Assembly (NCBI RefSeq): GCF_022807995.1
Contig: NZ_CP094351.1
Coordinates: 2,759,001 to 2,823,000, forward strand
Source: Pseudomonas orientalis
GTDB lineage: Bacteria > Pseudomonadota > Gammaproteobacteria > Pseudomonadales > Pseudomonadaceae
Direction of reading: 5' to 3'
Length of the DNA: 64,000 nt
The notes below the pieces were generated by a model. That model was not told the origin of the DNA. It ran no database searches and saw nothing but the letters and a program-made list of their open reading frames with translations. Both the position numbers and the translations under genes were made by a program. Shown in pieces: positions 57,862 to 64,000 of this stretch. Position 1 is the stretch's first letter. Each line of letters begins with the position of its first letter.

Positions 57862-58737
57862 TCAAATTGATGCTGCTACCAAGCGCCTGAACTCCCTCGG
57901 TGAGCGATAGTTCAAGGCGCTGTGCGGATGCTGCTCGTTGTAATGCTCGAAGGCAATTGCCAGGTTGCGCAGCGCCGTTTCTCGATCCGGCTTGGGCATG
58001 TGCGCAACGTAGTCACGTTTGATCGTCTTCACGAAGCTCTCGGCCATGCCGTTGCTCTGCGGGCTGCGCACCGGGGTGGTCACCGGCTGCAAACCGATCT
58101 GTCGAGCAAACAGGCGTGTCTGTTCGGCGGTGTACGCCGAGCCGTTGTCGCTTAGCCATTGAACCGGCGTTGCAGGCAGTTGATCACCGAAGCGTTTCTC
58201 TACGCTCTCCAGCATCAAGTCGCGGATGTCATCGCCGCTGTACCCGGTCGGACTCGCGACCCAGCCGATGGCTTCGCGGTCACAGCAATCCAGGGCGAAG
58301 GTCACGCTCAGTTTGGCGCCGTCCTCACAGCGGAACTCAAAGCCGTCCGAGCACCAACGCGTATCACTGGTTTGCACCGCAATACGACCCTCGTGCCGAC
58401 GCGGCACGCCGGGCTGTTTGATGCGCCGCGCCAACAGCAGGTCGTGATCGCGCATGACCCGGTAAACCCGTTTCACATTGATCGCCGGCAGCGACTGGGT
58501 TTCACGGGCACGACGCAGCAATCCCCAAACACGACGGTAGCCATAGCTGGGCAGTTCGCTGATCTGTTGCTGGATTTCAACCACCAGATCAGCATCGTCC
58601 ACAGGCCTGCGGCGCCGTACTTTGAGCGATACCGATTGCTTGATTCGAACCGTTAATTGCGAGCGCGCCACACCGAGACATTCGCTGACCAGCTTCACTG
58701 GTCGTCCCCCGGCAACAAGGGTGAGTGCGCAATCCAT
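57862..58737 (-). CDS. IS3-family OrfB transposase (DDE)
   Basis: 291 residues with an HTH_21-like start ([17 protein letters not shown]) and an integrase core. Catalytic residues fit Asp in RWCSDGFEF, Asp in WLSDNGSAY and Glu in [16 protein letters not shown]. Normally produced as an OrfAB fusion by -1 frameshifting in the 43-base overlap with OrfA. Confidence 0.9.
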   Translation of the reverse strand: MDCALTLVAGGRPVKLVSECLGVARSQLTVRIKQSVSLKVRRRRPVDDADLVVEIQQQISELPSYGYRRVWGLLRRARETQSLPAINVKRVYRVMRDHDLLLARRIKQPGVPRRHEGRIAVQTSDTRWCSDGFEFRCEDGAKLSVTFALDCCDREAIGWVASPTGYSGDDIRDLMLESVEKRFGDQLPATPVQWLSDNGSAYTAEQTRLFARQIGLQPVTTPVRSPQSNGMAESFVKTIKRDYVAHMPKPDRETALRNLAIAFEHYNEQHPHSALNYRSPREFRRLVAASI

Positions 58738-59087
58738 TTTCGCGACCGGGCGATCTCCACGGCCTCTTTGAGGATTTCTGCTTCCATCGTTTTCTTGCCC
58801 AGCATCCGTTGCAGTTCACGGATCTGCTTGAGCGCATCGCTCAACTCCGAGGCGGGCACAACGGCTTCACCGGCACTGACCGCCGACAGACTGCCGTCCT
58901 GATATAACTTGCGCCATAGGAACAGCTGGTTGGCATTGATGCCGTTGCGTCGAGCGACCACCGAAACGCTTTGCCCTGGCTCAAGACTCTCGCGAACCAT
59001 GGCCAGTTTTTGCTCCGGGCTCCAGCGGCGCCGCCGCTCCTGACCCAAAAGCTCCCCACTCTTGTCGTTGCTATTAGTCATAAACAT
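58695..59087 (-). CDS. IS3-family OrfA (HTH protein)
   Basis: 130 residues with an HTH ([38 protein letters not shown]) and a C-terminal leucine-zipper-like helix ([21 protein letters not shown]). Overlaps OrfB in another frame. Confidence 0.88.
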   Translation of the reverse strand: MFMTNSNDKSGELLGQERRRRWSPEQKLAMVRESLEPGQSVSVVARRNGINANQLFLWRKLYQDGSLSAVSAGEAVVPASELSDALKQIRELQRMLGKKTMEAEILKEAVEIARSRKWIAHSPLLPGDDQ

Positions 59088-59271
59088 AACCGTTTGCCTA
59101 TCCCTTATCGTAAGGGGGAAACGGTGTCCTGTCTTTCATGGGGCTCGTTCACGAATATAGTTTTTGCGGGCTAGGGAGGGCTGAATACCTTCTCAAAAGC
59201 CTGCTGAAAGACGTTGCCGTACACATTCAGCCATCGCAGGGATCGGGTAGATGACTTCCCCGGACGCTTAC

Positions 59272-59833
59272 GTTTAATCCAACGAGGTATCTACGAAATC
59301 CGGGGCGATTCAAAAGACACTCAAGTGGAAAATGAAAGCAGATTTTGAAGAGCATGCTCAGGGCTTGCTTCGGAACAGATCTGATAAACAGAACAGGTTT
59401 CTGGACCGGGCCCTGTTAGGCGGATGCGAACTGGAACCGGGTTGAAGGCTCGCCGGCTGATCCACGCATCTAGGGATAACGTTTCAGTAAGAAATACCAT
59501 AGATCTTTTGAACCCTCACCAAGTCAATGGATGTTTTCAAACACGCAACCAAGGACTGCTGATGGTGGGCGATGTTGGCTATTTGTCGGGGTTTGGTGGC
59601 TTCACTTCGGGCAGGGCTAACGTGTTCTGCACAGGAATCCGTTGCGCAGCATAACGCCGATTGATTTCGTCCAAGCACTCACGCATGGGGGCCTTAGCCT
59701 AAGGAACCTAGTAGCATGTTCTCTGTGTGGCCGATACGGCACGTCAACTAACTGTAGGTCAAGACATCATAGGAAGCACTCGCCAAGCGTGAGCACCTAA
59801 TTGCGGCAGCACGATGACCAAGAGGGCTTAAAC
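59272..59833. other. Gene-poor stretch after the transposon
   Basis: About 560 bases beginning with the second copy of the octamer GTTTAATC. No convincing gene. A 35-codon frame on the minus strand (59579-59686, MRECLDEINRRYAAQRIP) has AAGG five bases upstream and could be a small peptide or the tail of a lost gene; unassigned. Confidence 0.4.
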
Positions 59834-60139
59834 ATGACCATGCCGATTGAACGTACCCGGGCAGTCATCCAAACGGGGGCGTTTCTGCTCGAGCTCTCCC
59901 GAGACTTATCGATGCCAGAAAGGGTACGCCGTGACGCCAAATTCCTCCTGCGTCACTATCCATCTCAGTTTCAGGTGCTTCTGGCAGGACGGATTGAAGA
60001 AGCGTCAGATACTGACGTGTCCCCGATGGGCCCAGTCTTCAGCTCCGCAATCGATAGCAGCTACCACACCCCGTTCGTTTGCTCTGCAGCCGACAAAGCT
60101 TCCAGAGGACATGCTGGGATCGCGCCATCAAAGCCGTGA
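59834..60139 (+). CDS. Small conserved hypothetical protein (BPSL0761-like)
   Basis: 101 residues starting [21 protein letters not shown]. The first ~80 residues ([27 protein letters not shown]) resemble the short BPSL0761-type proteins of proteobacteria; the last ~25 look like read-through past the normal end. It stands just before a sirtuin fragment. Function unknown. Confidence 0.5.
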   Translation: MTMPIERTRAVIQTGAFLLELSRDLSMPERVRRDAKFLLRHYPSQFQVLLAGRIEEASDTDVSPMGPVFSSAIDSSYHTPFVCSAADKASRGHAGIAPSKP

Positions 60140-60264
60140 CTGACGCTCGAAAGGTTGTGTTTTTTACCGGCGCCGGCATGTCTGCTGAACGTGGAGTTCC
60201 GACTTTCCGTGACAAACTCACAGGCCTTTGAGAAAGGTACGATCCTGAGCGGTTGGGAACGGCA
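60136..60264 (+). pseudogene. SIR2-family deacylase N-terminal fragment
   Basis: From a GTG at 60136: [25 protein letters not shown], the NAD-binding GAGxSxxxGxPxFR signature of sirtuins (here TFRD after GVP). The next conserved word, LWEKYDPERL, appears as [13 protein letters not shown] because of a TGA at 60229-60231. Similarity then ends abruptly at the nhaA fragment, so only about 43 codons remain. Confidence 0.72.
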
Positions 60265-60274
60265 AAGTTTAGCC

Positions 60275-60880
60275 TTCAAAAGAACAGCAACACCGAGGAC
60301 AGCGGAAAGAATGGAGCCCATTAGCACCCCAACCTTCACCTCATCGACCAAATGCAGGTTATCCGGGAAAGCCAGCGCCCCGATGAACAGGCTCATTGTG
60401 AAACCAATTCCGCACAGCAGCGCTACACCGTACAGCTGAGACCAATCACATTTCTCAGGCAGCTTGGCCAGCCCTGCGCGAATAGCCAGCGCAGCCAAAC
60501 CAAACACGCCAATTTGCTTGCCTAGCAATAGCCCAAGCGTTACTCCCAGAGGTACCGGGTCGATCAGGTTATTGGGCGAGATACCGGCAAGAGAGACATC
60601 CGCATTGGCAAAACCGAAGATGGGTACAACGGCGAAAGCGACCCACGTGGGCATCACCAGGAACACAATAACGCTCAGTGAGGCCAGCAACATGCTGACC
60701 GACAAGCCGCTGGTGTAAAACAGGGCGATGATCAGTACAGAACCAAGGTCATCAAGAATCGCCAGCGCGGACAGAAAGATTCTCAACGAAATGGGCACAC
60801 GTTTACCGAGCAGCGACAGTACGCCCAAGGCAAACGCGATACCGGTCGCTGCAGGAATAGCCGACCCTTGGCGAACAGTG
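60275..60880 (-). pseudogene. nhaA: NhaA sodium/proton antiporter, truncated at both ends
   Basis: The central and C-terminal helices are clear ([15 protein letters not shown], the paired aspartates in [44 protein letters not shown]). Similarity starts at [12 protein letters not shown], with an in-frame stop just upstream, so the first ~120 residues are missing. The conserved ATD (Asp133 in E. coli) reads ATG, with glycine at 60841-60843. After about 60275 the frame runs into the sirtuin fragment. Non-functional. Confidence 0.75.
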
Positions 60881-60888
60881 CACGGTAC

Positions 60889-61181
60889 TCAGCCGCGAAA
60901 TGGCTGAGCGTCGTCTTGATGGTGATGCCAGGCTGGTTCATGTGGCTGGCAATTTTTTCTTATCAGCTAACACGTAACAGGAAGTCTAAAACCGTAGTTG
61001 AATATGCAGATCAATTCGGCTGAGTTTCTCCAAAAAAGCCTCTGCGCCAAGCCTGGCCAGCATCCGCTGACCAGGCAATGCAACTAAAGTCTGCTTGCGC
61101 CCCCGTTGCGATCTATCGGTCGATAGACTGACCGACACACCGTAATCCCGAACACTCAGGTACTCACCTGCCCTACCGCGC
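60889..61181. other. Remnant-rich spacer between island and cat operon
   Basis: About 290 bases without a supported complete gene. Minus-strand frames give [17 protein letters not shown] (near 60880-60930) and LVALPGQRMLARLGAEAFL (near 61025-61090), which look like pieces of real proteins but could not be assigned. The stretch 60950-61010 is AT-rich. The island's right border is probably here. Confidence 0.4.
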
Positions 61182-62111
61182 TCAATCCTCGAGCGCACGA
61201 ACGCGCTGCATGCGCTTCTGCTCTACCGGTGCAGCGGCCACCTGCAGCTCAAAGTCGAAATCAATTCGCGCAAAGCGCCCTTGCACGCCCAACTCCCGCG
61301 CCAGTTGCTGATCGTCGCTGAAGCGGATTTCGGCGATCAGTTCATCGCGTGTGGCATACGCAAAATCGTCGTGCAAGTACGGGTCATCCGACAGGTTGAT
61401 CTGAGTGGTCAGGTGCCGATAACCCGGAGCCGAAATAAAGAAATGGATATGCGCCGGCCGCTGCCCGTGGCGCCCGAGTTGATCAAGCAACTGTTGGGTC
61501 GGCCCGGTCGGCGGGCAGCCATAACCCGACGGCACGATGCTGCGGAAACGATAGTTGCCCTGGGCATCGGTTTCGATGCGTCGACGCAGGTTGAACTCCG
61601 ATTGCGTCGGGTCAAACCACGAATACGTGCCGCCGGTATTAGCTTGCCACACATCGACAATCGCGCCGGCTAGTGGATTGCCGTCGGTATCGCGCACCTG
61701 GCCTTGCATGAACAGCGGCACGGCAGCATCGGTCCCATCATCCAGGCGCGCTTCGTACTTGGACAACGGCGCACCGGCCACGTAAAGCGGGCCCTCGATG
61801 GTACGCGGGGTGCCACCGGTCTTGCCGGCCTCGACATCGGCGGCGTCCATCAACATATCCAGATAATGCTCCAGGCCCAGCCCGGCGGCGAGCAGCCCAG
61901 CCTCCTGGTTCTTGCCCAGTTCGTTGAGGTAGTTGACCGCCTTCCAGAATTCCTCGGGAGTAACCTCCAGATCTTCGATGATGTTCACGGTGTCGCGCAA
62001 AATCCGATACACCAACGCTTTGGTGCGCGGGTTGCCTGCGTCGTTAAGTTTGCCGCTGGCTTCTTCGAGAAACTGTTGTGCGTGAGCGGTCTGGGACAGT
62101 CGGATGGACAT
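61182..62111 (-). CDS. catA: Catechol 1,2-dioxygenase
   Basis: 309 residues, intradiol dioxygenase turning catechol into cis,cis-muconate. Fe(III) ligands fit Tyr in GPLYVAGAP, Tyr in PSGYGCPP and the histidines in RPAHIHFFISAPG. Last gene of the catBCA operon; GAGGA lies before the ATG. Confidence 0.95.
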   Translation of the reverse strand: MSIRLSQTAHAQQFLEEASGKLNDAGNPRTKALVYRILRDTVNIIEDLEVTPEEFWKAVNYLNELGKNQEAGLLAAGLGLEHYLDMLMDAADVEAGKTGGTPRTIEGPLYVAGAPLSKYEARLDDGTDAAVPLFMQGQVRDTDGNPLAGAIVDVWQANTGGTYSWFDPTQSEFNLRRRIETDAQGNYRFRSIVPSGYGCPPTGPTQQLLDQLGRHGQRPAHIHFFISAPGYRHLTTQINLSDDPYLHDDFAYATRDELIAEIRFSDDQQLARELGVQGRFARIDFDFELQVAAAPVEQKRMQRVRALED

Positions 62112-62152
62112 GGTGCATTCCTCATCTTGTAATTATTGGGTGCGTGACAGGC

Positions 62153-62443
62153 TTAACGGTCGTCTTCATGGATCGACGAAGGGTGCCGGCACAAGGCATT
62201 CACTTCGATCGACATATAGGGGTAGAGCGGCAGTTGCATCAGCAGGTCGTGCAGGTCTTGCACGCTGTCGACATCGAACACGCTGTAGTTGGCGTAATGC
62301 CCGGCGATACGCCACAGGTGGCGCCATTTGCCTTCCTGTTGCAGACGCTGCGCCAGAGCTTTCTCATCGGCCTTGAGACTGGCCGCGCGCTCGGGGTTCA
62401 TGTCCAGAGGCAGGTTCACGGTCATTTTCACATGGAACAACAT
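62153..62443 (-). CDS. catC: Muconolactone delta-isomerase
   Basis: 96 residues, full length (MLFHVKMTVNLP start, HYANYSVFDVDSVQDLHDLL). Converts muconolactone to beta-ketoadipate enol-lactone. Between catB (12 bases away) and catA (41 bases away). Confidence 0.95.
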   Translation of the reverse strand: MLFHVKMTVNLPLDMNPERAASLKADEKALAQRLQQEGKWRHLWRIAGHYANYSVFDVDSVQDLHDLLMQLPLYPYMSIEVNALCRHPSSIHEDDR

Positions 62444-62455
62444 GGCAGTTGCCTC

Positions 62456-63583
62456 TTAGTGTTTGTCACGACGGAAGAACGCCAGGCGCTCTTCATCGAT
62501 GGCCAGGCCCAGGCCCGGTACGGTGGAGACATGCAGGTGGAAATCACGGTACACCAGCGGCTCCGTGAGGATGTCCTCGGTCAGCAGCAATGGGCCGAAC
62601 AGTTCGGTGTCCCACGCCAGTTTGTTCAGCGTGAGGAATGCATGCGCTGACGCCAGGGTGCCGATACCGCCCTCGAGCATGGTGCCGCCGTACAGGCCGA
62701 TGCCCGCCGCCTCGGCGATTGCCGCCGTGCGCAACACCGCGCGGGGGCCGCCGTTCTTGGCGATCTTGAGGGCGAACACCGACGCCGCGCCCTCGCGGGC
62801 CAGGTTGAAGGCGTCCTCCACAGATTCGATGGATTCATCCGCCATGATCGGTGCCGGGCTCGACAGGTTGAGCCGCGCCATACCACCGCGGTTATTGCGG
62901 GTAATCGGTTGCTCGATCAGGTCGATACCGTTGTCGCCAAGCACATTGCACGCGCGCAATGCCACCGCCTCGTCCCACGCCTGGTTAACGTCCACGCGCA
63001 CACTGGCGCGGTCGCCCAGGGCCTTTTTGATTGCGATCACGTGGGCTAGGTCGTGGTCGACCTCACCGGCGCCGATCTTCAATTTGAAGATGCGGTGGCG
63101 GCGCAGGTCGAGCATCTTCTCGGCCTCGGCAATGTCCTTTTCGGTGTTGCCGCTGGCCAGGGTCCAGGCCACCGGCAACGCATCTCGCACGCGGCCGCCG
63201 AGCAGTTCGCTGACCGGCAGGTTCAAGCGTTTGCCCAGCGCATCGAGCAAGGCGCTTTCGACGCCGGACTTGGCAAAGGTGTTGCCCCGAATGCTGCGCT
63301 CCAGGCGCAACATGGCCGCATTGATATTGCTGGCGTCCTGGCCGATCAGCAGCGGCGCAAAATGGCGATCGATGTTGACCTTGATGCTGTCGGGGCTTTC
63401 ATTGCCGTAGCTCAGGCCGCCAATGGTGGTGGATTCGCCGATGCCCTCGATGCCGTCGGCGCAGCGCACGCGGATGATCACCAAGGTCTGGTTCTGCATC
63501 GTGTGCATCGCCAGCTTGTGCGGGCGAATGGTGGGCAGGTCGACGATGATGGTCTCGATCGACTCTATGGCGCAAATGGGCAT
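62456..63583 (-). CDS. catB: Muconate cycloisomerase
   Basis: 375 residues of the enolase superfamily. The catalytic lysine pair is in FKLKIGAG, metal ligands in VDVNQAWDE and DLIEQPI, and the second lysine in ALKIAKNGG. The start is the ATG at 63583 (MPICAIESIE); an upstream frame to 63670 would run into the operator. First gene of catBCA, divergent from catR. Confidence 0.93.
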   Translation of the reverse strand: MPICAIESIETIIVDLPTIRPHKLAMHTMQNQTLVIIRVRCADGIEGIGESTTIGGLSYGNESPDSIKVNIDRHFAPLLIGQDASNINAAMLRLERSIRGNTFAKSGVESALLDALGKRLNLPVSELLGGRVRDALPVAWTLASGNTEKDIAEAEKMLDLRRHRIFKLKIGAGEVDHDLAHVIAIKKALGDRASVRVDVNQAWDEAVALRACNVLGDNGIDLIEQPITRNNRGGMARLNLSSPAPIMADESIESVEDAFNLAREGAASVFALKIAKNGGPRAVLRTAAIAEAAGIGLYGGTMLEGGIGTLASAHAFLTLNKLAWDTELFGPLLLTEDILTEPLVYRDFHLHVSTVPGLGLAIDEERLAFFRRDKH

Positions 63584-63669
63584 GGCGATACCTGTTGAGT
63601 TCTTTTTAGATTTGATCCGATTCTGTTCCCTATTTTTCAAGGCATCCAATATAGAATGGGTCTCGAACA

Positions 63670-63684
63670 ATACCCTTAGGGTAT
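63670..63684. promoter_or_regulatory. CatR recognition palindrome
   Basis: ATACCC-TTA-GGGTAT, a perfect 15-base LysR-type box (T-N11-A) between divergent catB and catR, 13 bases before the catR ATG. It matches the place and pattern of the CatR recognition site in other pseudomonads, where muconate is the inducer. Confidence 0.75.
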
Positions 63685-63697
63685 GGAGGGAGTGATC

Positions 63698-64000
63698 ATG
63701 GAACTACGTCACCTGCGTTATTTCCAAGCGCTTGGGGCAACCCTTAACTTCACCCGCGCCGCCGAACGCCTGCACATCGCCCAACCGCCCTTGAGCCGGC
63801 AGATCCAGCAACTGGAGGATGAGCTGGGGGTTGTTCTGCTCGAACGCGGCCGGCCGCTGCGGCTGACCGAGGCCGGACGGTTTTTTTATGAGCATGCCAA
63901 TGTGCTGCTGGAACAGCTGAACACGCTGTGCGCCAACACGCGGCGCATCGGCCAGGGCGATAAGACTTGGCTGGGCATCGGCTTTGCGCCGTCGACCCTG
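63698..64000 (+). CDS. catR: LysR-type regulator CatR (partial, N-terminus)
   Basis: The first 101 codons before the window ends. N-terminal winged HTH of LysR type (MELRHLRYFQALG, NFTRAAERLHIAQPPLSRQI, LGVVLLERG, LTEAGRFFYEHA). GGAGGG precedes the ATG. Divergent position from catBCA identifies it as CatR. Confidence 0.9.
   Translation, partial: MELRHLRYFQALGATLNFTRAAERLHIAQPPLSRQIQQLEDELGVVLLERGRPLRLTEAGRFFYEHANVLLEQLNTLCANTRRIGQGDKTWLGIGFAPSTL

Larger units (their letters stand above)
57825..59151 (-). mobile_element. IS3-family (IS2-group-like) insertion sequence with 5-bp target duplication
   Basis: A 1327-bp element. Ends are imperfect inverted repeats (57825 onward TGGACTTGCCCC; 59151 backward TGAACGAGCCCC, both leading to GGACACC). 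The pentamer CGAAT flanks it at 57820-57824 and 59152-59156. Two overlapping orfs in the usual IS3 arrangement. It looks intact and recent. Confidence 0.85.
51772..59271. mobile_element. 7.5-kb IS66-bounded transposon with 8-bp target duplication
   Basis: The left end is a 27-base IS66-type terminal repeat (51772-51798, starting GTATGCGTCCGG) and the right end its inverted counterpart (59245-59271, ending CGGACGCTTAC), three mismatches apart. The flanks carry the identical octamer GTTTAATC at 51764-51771 and 59272-59279, the 8-bp duplication IS66 elements make. So everything between arrived, or was assembled, inside one IS66-type insertion. It contains IS66 orf remnants, an acetyltransferase domain, a chemoreceptor, ada, a PEP mutase-family gene and an IS3-family insertion. 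No complete IS66 tnpC was found, so it is probably not autonomous. Confidence 0.78.

Noticed and set aside
59424..59678. Two overlapping frames on opposite strands after the transposon
   Set aside because: Neither has a ribosome site or a recognisable protein pattern; the stretch reads as degraded sequence.

Overview
The window looks like a chromosomal segment of a fluorescent-group Pseudomonas (P. fluorescens complex). The evidence is uniformly high GC in the core parts, Pseudomonas-type REP repeats, GTG and TTG starts, polymyxin-resistance (arn) and catBCA/catR operons of the pseudomonad arrangement, and two FliA-type chemoreceptor promoters. No rRNA, tRNA or CRISPR array was seen. All calls come from reading the sequence; no database search was run.

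Layout. Positions 1-7380 hold a signalling block: a small receiver protein, a 1167-residue hybrid kinase with three receivers, CheR, a receiver-less CheB, a receiver-kinase hybrid and another stand-alone receiver. Reading the other way (15748 to 7430) are a membrane-anchored HEAT/TPR protein, a double-domain KaiC ATPase translationally coupled to a hybrid kinase, and a large lower-GC toxin/effector-like protein. Positions 15953-24101 are a branched-chain acyl-CoA (isoleucine/valine) degradation locus in two convergent halves that meet at a duplicated REP unit. After an HPP membrane protein and a small hypothetical, 25577-34891 is a tightly overlapping operon for adding 4-amino-4-deoxy-L-arabinose to lipid A (arnC-arnA-arnD-arnT-arnE-arnF-ugd plus a second ArnT-like gene); arnB is not next to it. 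Then come an exported protein, a lone tyrosine recombinase, a Bcr/CflA-type exporter, a chemoreceptor, and a deoxyribose catabolism cluster (kinase, permease, epimerase-like protein, DeoR regulator, deoC) with three matching operator-like palindromes.

The accessory region runs from about 45.3 to 61.2 kb. It opens with large AT-rich palindromes and a small possibly frameshifted gene. The four-gene ginABCD operon follows (three dissimilar tyrosine recombinases plus a small coiled-coil protein), the hallmark of GInt genomic islands. Its cargo includes a 7.5-kb segment (51772-59271) bounded by IS66-type ends and an 8-bp target duplication. That segment carries IS66 orf remnants, an acetyltransferase domain, a nitrate-sensing-type chemoreceptor, ada, a PEP mutase-family gene and an intact IS3-family element with its own 5-bp target duplication. 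Downstream lie gene fragments (sirtuin, NhaA). Core sequence resumes with catA, catC, catB and the start of catR.
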